The position numbers and the translations under genes are program-made. From NCBI RefSeq assembly GCF_026914265.1, contig NC_069129.1, positions 23,903,743 through 23,967,742 on the forward strand: 64,000 nucleotides of DNA, given 5' to 3'. The stretch comes from Mya arenaria (taxonomy: Eukaryota > Mollusca > Bivalvia > Myida > Myidae). Shown piece after piece: positions 1 through 10,412 of this stretch (positions are counted from its first letter, which is position 1; each line of letters starts with the position of its first letter). The notes beneath the pieces are model-generated. The model saw nothing but the letters and a program-made list of their open reading frames with translations, ran no database searches and was not told where the DNA came from.

Positions 1-205
1 TTAGACAACTTAAATTTAATCGAAGTTGTGAGAAAGAAAATCATGCCAAGAATAGTACCAAAACAAAAAGTTGCAACAAAAACATGCAGTCTAAATGCGC
101 ACTTCCCTCTTATCTTTTAATAGCAACCATACCTCTTACCTGAACATGCGTCAAGTTGAAGAGATTTGTTCATGTTGCTGAATGTATTTAAAAAACAACC
201 TCAAC

Positions 206-543
206 CAGGGGCGTAGCCAGGCCTTACTGAATGTTACGCACGAAAGGGGTGGAAGGGGAAATATCCCTGTAGCTGAAGGTGGGTTCGGGGGGGGGGGCTT
301 TCCAGGGGGAAAAGTGGAAAATGGAACTAACATGTTAAGCTCTGATGTGTATTTGAAGATTTATAGGTTCGAGGCCTCCGACTTTGTAGTTGCCAAGTGA
401 TTGATTTAGGCTGATTTTCCTTTTATACTGATATCAATTCTTAGCTTAGCCCTCAACTTTGATGCAATTTTTGGCCATATTTTTTCATTATTGAAATTGA
501 TGTTACGCACATGCGTAAGTGCGTAGCGCTGGCTACGCCCCTG
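206..543. mobile_element. MITE with 15-bp terminal inverted repeats
   Basis: The ends are perfect 15-bp inverted repeats, CAGGGGCGTAGCCAG at 206-220 and its reverse complement at 529-543. The element is 338 bp and is flanked on both sides by the 5-bp direct repeat TCAAC (201-205 and 544-548), which looks like a target-site duplication. It contains an 11-base G run at 287-297 and no credible coding sequence, so it would be non-autonomous. A CAGGG start is common in hAT elements, but those make 8-bp duplications, so the superfamily is left open. Confidence 0.8.
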
Positions 544-646
544 TCAACACAGCAGTCCGGTTCACTGTCCAATACTACAGTCATTCGAAGGGAATGTACC
601 CCCGGTCAGGAGTACAGTCCCTTTTAATTATAAACCGTGTTGATCA

Positions 647-976
647 CATTCGGAGCTCCTCGGCCATTTTTACCGAAAACAACCTCGGATGTATATGGAA
701 TGTTTACAATGTCAGCAATTGGAACACTTTAACTACGCTGCAAGTAGATCGCGTACAGTAATTCAATTTAGTAGTTAAACTTAATGACTTAACTCTTGGG
801 ATTCTTAATTATATTTGCAATAATACACTTCACTGTCAATAAATTTAAACTTAGATATACAAATACAAGCTTAACACTGCATTTAATATATGATTCAAAA
901 TTTTACGAACTACTTCTGGTGTACCGGCATACATCCGAGGTTGTTTTCGTGGAAATTGGCCGAGGAGTTCCGAATG
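647..976 (+). mobile_element. Fold-back element, family 2, copy 1
   Basis: Long imperfect terminal inverted repeats of about 48 bp lie at 647-694 and 929-976. They share the core GGCCGAGGAG and a segment reading AACCTCGGATGTAT. The middle is AT-rich and non-coding. A second copy, with its middle in the opposite orientation, lies at 38864-39199, which shows that this is a dispersed family. No clear target-site duplication could be fixed. Confidence 0.75.
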
Positions 977-1310
977 CTGAATATATGACAATGTATTCAG
1001 ATATTGCATGAGCCGGACCATGTACTCTGAATTGTGTGTATCATCGGCCACTGTAAGATTGATGCTTATGATAAAATTCGGAAATTTGCGAAGCATTTAC
1101 GGTTAACAATTCGCTTTGATGTGCAATATCCTTTTAAGTGTACAGGGTCCTGAAAGTTTATATTGTATTTTACGTATTCATTTATTTTATACAAGTACGC
1201 ATTATTACCAAACAAACTGATTTAACGTACAGACATTCATTTTTATCGTCACTGGTCAGTATTATGCGCATGCGCAGTCAGTCGCATCCGTCGCATGGCG
1301 TATATCGCAT

Positions 1311-1384
1311 GTGTGTGTGTGTGTGTGTGTGTGTGCGTGCGTGCGCGCGCGCGTGCGTGCGTGCGTGCGTGCGTGTGCGTGTGT
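1311..1384 (+). repeat. GT/GTGC microsatellite
   Basis: An alternating purine-pyrimidine tract: (GT)n passes into (GTGC)n, a short (GC)n stretch and again (GTGC)n. Open frames reading Cys-Val across it are repeat artefacts. Such a tract can adopt Z-DNA. Confidence 0.95.
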
Positions 1385-1529
1385 TTTAAACATTCAATAT
1401 AAATCAGTAGCACAGAACTTTACAATGATCTTGTTTTATTGCACAATTTTAAAAGCTACAACAACGGAAAAGGCATCACATACATTTCACATCATTTGCA
1501 ATCAAACTTTTATCATCAAAATCAATATT

Positions 1530-2550
1530 GGGGTTACTCATATTGGGGTTACTCATATTGGGGTTACTAATGATGGGGCTACTAATGATGGGGCTACTAA
1601 TGTTGGGGCTGCTAATGATGGGGTTACTAATGATGGATGATGGGGCTACTAATGATGGGGTTACTAATGATGGGGCTACTAATGATGGGGCTACTAATGA
1701 TGGGGTTACTAATGATGGATGATGGGGCTACTAATGTCGGTGTTACTAATGATGGGGCTACTAATGATGGGGTTACTAATGATGGGGTTACTAATGATGG
1801 GGTTACTAATGATGGATGATGGGGCTACTAATGTCGGTGTTACTAATGATGGGGCTACTAATGATGGGGTTACTAATGATGGGGTTACTAATGATGGGGT
1901 TACTTATGTTGGGGTTACTAATGATGGGGTTACTAATGATGGGGTTACTTATGTTGGGGTTACTAATGATGGGGTTACTAATGATGGATGATGGGGCTAC
2001 TTATGTCGGTGTTACTAATGATGGGGCTACTAATGATGGGGTTACTAATGATGGGGTTACTTATGTTGGGGTTACTAATGATGGGGTTACTAATGATGGA
2101 TGATGGGGCTACTTATGTCGGTGTTACTAATGATGGGGCTACTAATGTTGGGGTTACTAATGTCGGTGTTACTAATGTTGGGGCTACTAATGTTGGGGCT
2201 ACTAATGTTGGGGCTACTAATGTTGGGGCTACTAATGATGGGATTACTTATGATGGGGCTACTAATGATGGGGCTACTAATGTTGGGGTTACTAATGTTG
2301 GGGCTACTAATGTTGGGGTTACTAATGTCGGTGCTACTAATGTTGGGGCTACTAATGTTGGGGCTACTAATGTTGGGGCTACTAATGTTGGGGCCTACTA
2401 ATGTTGGGGCTACTAATGTTGGGGCTACTAATGTTGGGGCTACTAATGATGGGATTACTTATGATGGGGCTTCTAATGTTGGAATTACTATTGTTGGGTC
2501 TACTTATGATAGATTTACTTATGTTGGGGCTACTTATGTTGAGGCTAATT
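1530..2550 (+). repeat. 15-bp minisatellite, about 68 copies
   Basis: The array is built from the 15-bp unit GGGGYTACTAATGATG with variants (GAT/GTT, AAT/TAT, GGGG/CGGT). Because the unit is a multiple of three, every forward frame stays open and reads pentapeptides such as GATND or MGLLM. A 7-bp insertion (GATGGAT) recurs at 1632, 1714, 1811, 1983 and 2095; the spacings 82, 97, 172 and 112 are each a multiple of 15 plus 7, so the array has blocks of 5, 6, 11 and 7 monomers. The right end decays into diverged units. There is no evidence that it is translated. Confidence 0.95.
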
Positions 2551-2830
2551 ATTGTTCGGTCAACTGATCTTTGGGTTACTTTGTTACCGAAAAGTGGTAA
2601 ACTGCTTTTAAAATTTTAGATTTACACGTAAATGGAAAATGTTACCGTTGCAAACAATTTTGAAATACAACTTATAAACTTGAAATATTGATGTATAATA
2701 CTTAAGAAATCAACTTTTCTTATTAAAAATATAAGCGATATTTACATATTCAGTAAACAAAGTCAATGGTTGTCATTGGACACAACATAATACTATAAAC
2801 TATGAAAAACATAGTTATTATATCAAATTC

Positions 2831-3110
2831 AGGGCGGATCCAGGATTACTTAGAAGAGGTGTAAATAAAGGGGCGTAACCTTTTGAGTTGACATAATATC
2901 TCGATCTAATCTGATTAACATGCTATTATATTCAATGAAACGCCCATGCGGGATACCTGCGACCCTTAAATGCATTTGGTTTGGGTTACCCGACCCTACC
3001 TTCGAAATAGTCGCCGACCCTACCTTCGAAATAGTCGCCGACCCTACCTTCGAAATAGTCGCCGATCCTACCGTTTTTATAGTTAGTTTTTTAAGTCTGT
3101 GTTTCAATAT
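2831..3110. repeat. Dispersed repeat with three 24-bp tandem units
   Basis: Three exact 24-bp units run 2992-3015, 3016-3039 and 3040-3063, each starting GACCCTACC, followed by a diverged partial unit. Similar TAGGGTCGG and TAGGGTAGG motifs occur at 7815-8125, which suggests a shared repeat family. Nothing supports a gene here. Confidence 0.6.
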
Positions 3111-3351
3111 ATAGTTTAAACTTTTAACGCTTTAAATAGAATAGTACTTTAACACCGTTCTAAAAAGATGACGATTACGTTCATATATAAAGCCTAATTT
3201 ATATATATTTAAAAAAGACTTCCCACCTGGTTTTTGAAAAGGATGTAACACTAACCAAACCCTTTTCTAAGCTTAACAAGATAAGAACAATACATACAAC
3301 CACTACATAGGATGGTCTTTAACTTAAAAAAAATACATACATACTGTCACA

Positions 3352-3379
3352 AACACACGCTCGCGCACGCACACACGTA

Positions 3380-3411
<32 letters not shown>

Positions 3412-3423
3412 CACACACACACA
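3352..3423 (+). repeat. CGCA/CA microsatellite
   Basis: (CGCA)n passes into (CA)n. It adjoins the left end of the 48-bp minisatellite. Confidence 0.9.
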
Positions 3424-3429
3424 ACATCA

Positions 3430-3990
3430 AGACACATAGCATTCTTTAACTTAGAATAATACATACATACACAGTCACTACATAGTGCAGTCTTTAACTT
3501 AGAATAATGCATACATACACAGTCACTACATAGAGCAGTCTTTAACTTAGAATAATACATACATACATACACAGTCAAAACATAAAATAGTCTTTAACTA
3601 AAATTAATACATACATACACAATCATTTCATAATGCAGTCTTCAACTTGAAATAATGCATACATACATAGTCACTACATAGAGCAGTCTTTAACTTGGAA
3701 TAATGCATACATACACAATCAAAACATACAATAGTCTTTAACTTAGAATCATACATACATACACAATCATTTCATAATGCAGTCTTTAACTTGGAATAAT
3801 ACATACGTACACAATCATTTCATAGTGCAGTCTTCAACTTGGAATAATACATACGTACACAATCAAAACATAAAATAGTCTGTAACTTAGAATAATACAT
3901 ACATACCAAATCACTACATAGAACAGTCTTTAACTTAGAGTAATACATACATACATACATACAAAATCACAAAACAGTCTTTAACTACAC
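3430..3990 (+). repeat. Minisatellite of about 48-52 bp, about 11 copies
   Basis: The unit combines ACATACATACACA, a TCACTACATA or TCAAAACATA variant, and a conserved GCAGTCTTTAACTTAGAAT part. Unit length varies with the number of ACAT steps. Short minus-strand frames in it repeat the unit and are not genes. Confidence 0.9.
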
Positions 3991-4102
3991 AAGAGTTCTT
4001 TGTATCTTTCAAGCAACATTTTTATGCCAATGGCGTACGGGCCCAACATTCAATTCTAAACATTTTCTTGACCTCATTGCGAAATTTAGAACCGGCCAAG
4101 CA

Positions 4103-5041
4103 TTACATGATGAAGTTGCAGGCATGGTTGGCGTACATCATCAGATTAGCGATTGCCAGCCAGGGATCTTGTAGTTGAATATGACGTGGAACATCTTTAG
4201 GGACCCAATAAGGCTCACCAATCAAGTAGACACAAATCGGCAGCGTGCTGATAATAAATACCAAATTCAGACATACTTGTAGCAGGGTCAACCGAGAAAT
4301 CTTCCGTTTACGAACACTTACGCTTACACCTTCATTCTGAGGCATGATTTGTGTGTTAAGCCTGATTCTGGATTTAACTAGTGTATAGACGACACAAATG
4401 TTTCCAGTCGAAAGAACAGCAAAGGGAATCAGTGAATACGTACTGAGCCCAACCCATGTCCAAGTGTTTATCATGAAATCCGCGTAGAATGCATCGGATG
4501 TAAAACACGTCTTTTCCGACACGCCATCATTTGATATTTCTAGAAGTTCGAATCCATAAAGAATGTGACCATTTAGAACAAATGCTGATCCTCCAATTGC
4601 AAGCACCACTAACTTTGCTCTCAGTCTGGTGCATACAGTTTTGTGTTTTTGTATGTTCAGCGTCGCTAGCATACGCTCCACGGTTATGGCAACCAGTATC
4701 CAAACAGAGCCATTTAGAAGGGAGTAAAACAGCCATCCATGTAGCTTGCATGTAACGGTTGACACAAAGCGAACATCCCAGTCAAAGGCGCTTTTGCACC
4801 ACCTAAAGAAGAGCCCAATGTACAGAATCAGAAGGTCGAAAATTGCAAGTCCTAGGAAATAGGCGGTGGATGAAGATTTGCTGTGCGCAGGTCGAGACAA
4901 AATCATGATGGAAATAGCATTGCCAGCAGTCCCAAATAGTATCAAAACGGGAGATACAAACACCCAGAGGCCATTCCCGACTTTCAAGCCTAATTCAGAC
5001 CTAAAGTCAGTGTAATTCCCTGCCATAACACGAACTTCCAA
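4103..5041 (-). CDS. Rhodopsin-class G-protein coupled receptor, ends early at NPxxY Tyr
   Basis: A seven-helix receptor in a single exon of 312 residues. An N-terminal glycosylation site (Asn-Tyr-Thr, residues 9-11) precedes TM1 (about 25-49, with GN at 40-41). TM2 (60-82) has the conserved Asp at 69. TM3 (99-124) starts after Cys98 and ends in Glu-Arg-Met in place of the DRY motif; Cys179 in loop 2 is the likely disulfide partner of Cys98. TM4 is 143-164, TM5 193-222, TM6 249-275 with Pro268. TM7 ends Asn-Phe-Ile-Met at 309-312, and the next codon is TAA (4103-4105) where the Tyr of NPxxY is expected. The same frame then continues with a typical helix 8 (LAGSKFRNEVKKMF) to a second stop at 4022-4024. 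Either Met1 or Met6 could start. The receptor resembles invertebrate neuropeptide receptors; the ligand is unknown. It is a recent pseudogene, a null allele or a base-call error. Confidence 0.85.
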   Translation of the reverse strand: MEVRVMAGNYTDFRSELGLKVGNGLWVFVSPVLILFGTAGNAISIMILSRPAHSKSSSTAYFLGLAIFDLLILYIGLFFRWCKSAFDWDVRFVSTVTCKLHGWLFYSLLNGSVWILVAITVERMLATLNIQKHKTVCTRLRAKLVVLAIGGSAFVLNGHILYGFELLEISNDGVSEKTCFTSDAFYADFMINTWTWVGLSTYSLIPFAVLSTGNICVVYTLVKSRIRLNTQIMPQNEGVSVSVRKRKISRLTLLQVCLNLVFIISTLPICVYLIGEPYWVPKDVPRHIQLQDPWLAIANLMMYANHACNFIM

Positions 5042-5490
5042 TGGTCAACGGATGTAACAGCTAATGTCTGTGAAAAAATGCGAGCGATGCTTTTATAGTT
5101 ATTTCAATATACGTTTCCATAGTGATTATTTCGTAGATTATACGGATATTATGCTCATAGTTTATCCCCCAAGTTGACATGATAAACAATGGACAAACAT
5201 ATTGATAATTACACAGCAAATACCTGTCCTGAAATATATAATAAAACAATTAAAAATTTAAACAATTTATTAATATAAAGTATTGTTTTATGATTAATGA
5301 ATACTTCATAATGAGGTATTATAACATACAGCATAACGTAACCTATTTTTTTATAAAGTTATAATTATGCTTTTCAATGAAAAAAAATATTCATGTTTTT
5401 TACGTTTCTTTTATAATAATTTTATATATTTCTTATTGTATTTTAGTAAGATGTATAAGTTATATGTTTACAAAACATTGTAAACTGAGT
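5042..5490. other. AT-rich spacer
   Basis: Very AT-rich sequence upstream of the GPCR with homopolymer runs. No exon, repeat unit or promoter motif could be defended. Confidence 0.6.
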
Positions 5491-5495
5491 AGACC

Positions 5496-5870
5496 GTCTC
5501 CGTGGTCTAGTGGTTAAGCTTCCGCCTACGGAGCGGGAGGTCGTGGGTTCGGTCCCCGGCTGCGTCATTCCAAAAAAACGTTAAAATTTGGCACAATTAG
5601 CTCCCTTGCCTGGCGCTTGGCCATTAAAGGTTAGCGCTTGGAAAAATGGTGTACTCAGTACTGGTTTAACCCAGGTGCTTTACACCGAGCACGTAAAAGA
5701 ACCAAGGGGTCTCTTCGAAAAAGAGCTAGGGTATGTCACCCGAACATCCTTGTATACCACCACTTTCTTCAGCGTGCTGTCAGCAAAAAAAATCACAAAA
5801 AACAAAAGACCCTGTTGGAAATAAGTGCTTGCACTTTCACGGGTTATCCTTGACCGTAAGGTCTAAAGAA
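5496..5870 (+). mobile_element. tRNA-derived SINE, family A, copy 1
   Basis: The head is tRNA-like with an RNA polymerase III A box TGGTCTAGTGG (5503-5513) and B box GGTTCGGTCCC (5546-5556). The putative anticodon loop CTACGGA would carry ACG, matching a tRNA-Arg origin. A non-tRNA body follows to about 5870, ending near a TAAGGTCTAAAG motif. The body is strongly conserved in a second copy at 62832-63215. It includes the segment GTACTCAGTACTGGTTTAAC, which is also found in diverged form in the family B SINE at 6826-6990. Confidence 0.85.
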
Positions 5871-5984
5871 ATACGATAAGGTATCGTTTAACCTTTCAGT
5901 ACAGAACATAGCAAATGGTCTTATTTGTGGTCTAATTTACAGACTGAAGCTTGAATAACCACTAAACGAGTTCATACAACTCGA

Positions 5985-6300
5985 CGTCCTGTCATACAAT
6001 TTATATCATTTCATATCATAACCTTCAATAGATAAACTCATAATAAAACGACTTTTTAATGATTCCTAATTATTGTTAGCATTGCTTTTATCATTTAATT
6101 ATCAGAAACTTCTGTCATACAATTTATATCATTTCATATAATATCTTTCAGAAGAGAAACAAATAATAAAACGACTAAGGATTCTCTGCAAGCACCCGGC
6201 AGTTCCTCCTCTGACTTAACTTTGAACTTTTAATTACAAAAAAGGGAGACTTTTTTGTAAATAATTCTCAATTATTGTTAGCATTGCTTTTAACATTTTG
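5985..6300 (+). repeat. Imperfect direct duplication
   Basis: A segment starting CTGTCATACAATTTATATC is present at about 5991 and again at about 6112, followed in each case by AATAAAACGACT. A second shared segment, AATTATTGTTAGCATTGCTT, occurs near 6068 and 6268. This points to local duplication of about 120-200 bp; no gene is seen. Confidence 0.65.
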
Positions 6301-6825
6301 AAATCGCTGTTATTAGTTGATTCAATTCTCAAAATTGATGTTTTATTATCTGAATTATTTACTGGTTAAATACACCATATCTATGTTCATGGTATATATT
6401 GCAAATAAATGCTAAGAAATCTGACAACACAATCTATACTTTATTAATATATTGTAATTAATTGATACAAATCACGATATTATTATATAATGCAATAGTC
6501 CCACCATTCTGTTACAGTAGCAAGTTCAAGGACAGACCAATCGAGTCCATCGTACAAATGGATGCTAGTTTCTTTTCTTACCTGGTTACTGGATAGACAT
6601 ATATTAGATGAGACAAATTTAGTGTTTATCCATTTTGTTCAACGGGATGGCAGTTTTTCAGATGTGCCGTTCATTTACTTCGATAAATCATAAGTCAGCC
6701 ATTCAATTAAATCATGTGAATCGGTAACCTTAAACCTTAAACCGAGACTTGGTCAGTGTACAAAATATAATCTCGAGTCATAAGTTTAAATTATACTTAT
6801 TTCTTTTAGCTCGATTGTGACGAAA

Positions 6826-6990
6826 GTTGGCAGCTTTAAAATACACGGTGTCCGTTTCCTGGGCTGAAACCAGTACTAGAGTACATTTTGAAAGGCCATA
6901 AGAAGGTACCTTTGGGTAGGATTCAACCCACAACCTCTTGGTGGGGAGGCGGACACATATACCAATAGACCACTCTCGCCTTATGCGTCG
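6826..6990 (-). mobile_element. tRNA-derived SINE, family B, copy 1
   Basis: On the minus strand the head reads GCGAGAGTGGTCTATTGG (A box) and then GTGGGTTGAATCC (B box). A tail follows with GTACTCTAGTACTGGTTTCA and GGAAACGGACACCG. The GTACT-AGTACTGGTTT core matches the body of the family A SINE. A more diverged copy on the same strand is at 38165-38345. Confidence 0.75.
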
Positions 6991-7507
6991 CATTAAACCA
7001 TCTATTTTAGTAAATACATACCAAAAACTTTAAACCCTTACTTTATGTTTCATTGTATGCCGTTACATTAGTAATACCGATTTTGACCATTTGACGACCT
7101 CATGACATGTGGTGTACATATGTTCGTTTATGCCTAACACTCAAGGAAACCCAGTCGTGGTTAGAAAAAAAACTACATGTTTTTGCCACATTTATCATGT
7201 ATACTTACTATATCATAACGCAATTTGTCAAACATTGACACCTTTTGAGATTGCGTCGTTGATCAAGGATTGGCTCTCTGTGATTTTTCACACCAAGGCC
7301 AGAGGTAACTGTCTGCATCTCCGCTATCTTCTTATTATAGAACTAGGTGCGATGTTTTAAAATATATAAACAATTAAAGCTGTACAAGTTATATAAAGCT
7401 AAAATGGCTAGTGATGAGATTATATTTATAACTATAAAGATGTAAAATAAATTGCGAACATAGAGAGAACTGTTTTTTTCTCCAGCAGCAAGATGCAGAC
7501 CTACAAA
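6991..7507. other. Spacer without recognised genes
   Basis: Short frames only. None has splice sites, domains or repeats that could support a gene. Confidence 0.5.
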
Positions 7508-7775
7508 GTCTACACTGCGCCATGATCATCATTCATCACATTCGCATAATGGTATTCGGCCGTATCGTATTCATTATAGTAGGTTTCCAGTTAATAGTCA
7601 TCATCATAGCCTCAGTTGAAGTCATCCATATCGCCATAGTCTCTATCATCTGTCCAATTTTCATTTTGTTCTGCATAGTCTCGATCATCTACTACATCTT
7701 CATAATACATATATCTATTATAGTTCTCGTTCGCATCGTAGTCATCATTGTTGTTTTCCACACTATTAAAAACAA
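7508..7775 (-). pseudogene. Partial copy of the HEPN gene's acidic-tail exon
   Basis: The minus-strand translation contains SVENNNDDYDAN, VVDDRDYA, DDRDYGDMDD and GYDDDY. These correspond in order to the last acidic repeat and the end of the exon at 13310-13941. A TGA replaces the Arg codon before GYDDDY. The segment has lost or diverged in its middle and carries only one repeat unit. No splice acceptor or upstream HEPN exons are seen beside it. The similarity continues past the shared TAA after DDDY for about 75 bp, so the duplicated block is wider than the open frame. Confidence 0.75.
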
Positions 7776-9040
7776 CTTCAACTTTTCATAAGGCCAAAAA
7801 AAATCGTTTGTTTAGGGTAACCTTCCCAAAATTTCTAGGTAGGGTAGGTAGGGATTATTTATTTATTTTTTTTATTTTATTTTTCAAAATCTGTCGTAAG
7901 TTAAGAGTGTTTTCTTGCACATGGCAGTGTTTCCTACATTACTGTCATTGCCTGACTTTGTTTTATCATATTCACAATAATTCTGATTAAAATCTGCATT
8001 TATCCGCCCTTCGTAACTCTCTATTCGCTAACGAATATTTTTTTTGCCCAGAAACGGAAAAAAATAGTTAGGGTCGGCGCATTTTTATAGGTAGGGTCGG
8101 GTTATCCGAAACAGACATATTGTTTTTAGGCCTAATCCAAAAACAACGAAGGTTGCTGTCAGTTTCAGAATGCCTGACTAGGTGAACTGTTCACGTTCTA
8201 GTACATTGTTAGCAGTCCTGGTACGACTTTAATCATTCAAATTCGGTAACGGGCATCCAATCAAACTGCATAGCGTAGTGAAACATGACGTCAGTGAACT
8301 GTAGACTCGGCCGAGGTTGTCGATATCTGGTGCATCTCTGCGAACTATTGCACAAGTGCCCTAGTCCAAAAAATACAAACATAACGGTTGAAAGACGCTA
8401 GGCAAGGGCCCAGATGTGACACTATATATTATATGGTCACTGCCGATTTCGCTTTATTTAAAATAATCTGGTCATGAGTGCAGAAATACAAACTAGGGCA
8501 CTGTGTCGGTCAGCACTTTTCAAAACGTGACGAAGTGATGACCAAGCGGAACTATTTATCTTATTTAAGTAGAAATATATTTACTAAAGCACTTGACCTA
8601 AAGCAAATTAAATCAGCCGGGATAGACTGTCTAGCTCTCAGTCTAACCTGTCTCCACACCCAAAACAATGGGACTTAATTTAAGAAGCGCCCATTTTCGA
8701 CACGAGCGCGCTCCTACTAATCAAACTCCAATTTCGCCATTGATTTGAGTGCAATCCTGCTCGGAGCAATGTTGTTGGATTTCAAATTCTAAGATTCTTT
8801 CATCGGATGAGTTATTTAACTGTTTTATTTCATTTTAAACGGACTCAGAAATGTTATAAGAACAATTGAATGTTAAGACATTTAAAGCAAGTTTTTTTAA
8901 TATAAACAAATTTCCACTATACGATCATTGAGCTAGATGGATGGTTATTTGTGCATAAGTATACGTATATTAATATATAGAAACGCTTTAGGTGTTCTTT
9001 ATTCACGCCAGGAGAAACTTAAACGACCAATATTGAAGTG
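7776..9040. other. Spacer with repeat fragments
   Basis: At 7815-8125 there are TAGGGT-type repeat fragments like those near 2990. The 11-bp inverted pair AGTGCCCTAGT occurs near 8353 and 8497 and may mark a small fold-back element. No coding exon is supported. Confidence 0.45.
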
Positions 9041-9200
9041 TCACACAAGCGACTATGAACTAGAGACACCGCACACATAAATACCAGAAACAGACCACAC
9101 ATGCATTTATATAGCTTTACCAATAAATGAATGGACAACCGCCTTGGAACAGTCAGTGAAACACGAGTTTACTGGAACACTGAGGGCTTAAGTTTGTAAG
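9040..9200 (+). repeat. Dispersed repeat, CCGCCTTGGAAC family, copy 1
   Basis: Contains ACCGCCTTGGAACAGTCAGT followed by a TTTACTGGA motif. Both are also found near 59770-59810 and, in diverged form, near 47730-47770. It is probably the end of an interspersed element. Confidence 0.5.
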
Positions 9201-10053
9201 TAACATCTCACTTTTCACAACATCAATCAACAATTACAAAATTAAAAATATATGCTTCACCAGACACATTCCTGCGCGCATGTAATAACAGGAGCGTAAC
9301 AACATTTTTAGTTGTACGTGTACATCAACAATTCTACTGTCTATGCGGTATGATACTCGGACACTTTCCGAACTAGCACCCGCTTCTAAAATATATTCCT
9401 CAATCAACTCAATTATTACTTAGCCAGGCTTACATTATTGATTGTTGACATACACACATTGTTAAGGAATTCATAACCTTCCGCCCGGAGACGCTACAGA
9501 CATTAAGTACATTGTGCGTGGCCTATGCATTAGGGTGTCAAGTTCCCAACGATTTTAAATCAGCTAGTTTTTGACGTTTTATTAATATGTTTTCAACCCC
9601 TGTATAATTCATGCGGATATTTATGTCAAACTAATAAGTTCAGTCTTATTTTCTTTGTATTTACGAGTCTCTGTATGATAAACGTACATATTTTTTATAA
9701 CAGAGAATGTCGATAAGTTAGTTTTGGCATTGGCTAATTCTAAAAAAAAATGTATATTAAATAAAGATATTTGCGCGTGCTGGACCAAAATGGGTGGGTA
9801 TTGGGGGAAGACGCAATGCTCGTAACTCCATACGTATTGACATATCATTGTCTAAAATAATATTAAATTATATACGTAATTGAATGTTAATTCATACAAA
9901 GTATATATTTAAAATACAATTAGGACATTAAACATTCATATGTATTTACAATTTTACAAGATCTCAGCAAACACATATCATTAAAGTATGTTTCTTACAC
10001 AAAGCCATGATAAATATCTGCGTGTTTTATTACAATTATGTACAATATTCAAT
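9200..10053. other. Spacer without recognised genes
   Basis: AT-rich with short random frames. Nothing could be supported. Confidence 0.5.
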
Positions 10054-10412
10054 TTTAAGCTGCACACTCACAGACTGACCGGTTTGACAACTTAAAAAAA
10101 TTGTCTTAGAATTAGTCAATATTTGCGTTAATGCCAGTGAAACAAGTGATTTAAGACTGCTGACACAAGAGCAATCGCAGGTTTCCATGTTTACTGTTTG
10201 TTATGCAAAAAACAACATATTTGTTTCTTAAAGCGTTAGTAACGCTTTTAGCTATAATTCATTATTGTTTGAACGTAAAAATGAATACTGCTATTTTATC
10301 TTTTATCAGTAGTCTTGTATCACTGGTTTCCAGAGATTTACTAAAACATTGGCGAATTCCAAGACTAAAAGTTAAAAACTTGTCAAAAACGGTCCTTCTG
10401 CCGCTTTAAATA
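10054..10412 (+). mobile_element. TTAA-flanked fold-back element, diverged copy
   Basis: The left end reads TTAAGCTGCACACTCACAG, followed by GACAACTT, GACTGCTGACA and a GTTAGTAACGC centre. The same landmarks, in the same order, occur in the intact copy at 41999-42367. The right terminal repeat is degraded, ending near CGCTTTAAA. It is non-coding. Confidence 0.7.

Noticed and set aside
1311..2567. A ladder of overlapping plus-strand open frames with GATND/MGLLM-type repeats
   Set aside because: They are forced by a 15-bp repeat unit, which keeps all frames open; no splice sites, signal or non-repeat coding sequence.
5496..5567. Functional tRNA-Arg(ACG) gene
   Set aside because: A and B boxes are good, but the acceptor stem does not pair, a conserved non-tRNA body follows, and the same unit recurs at 62832; it is a SINE head.
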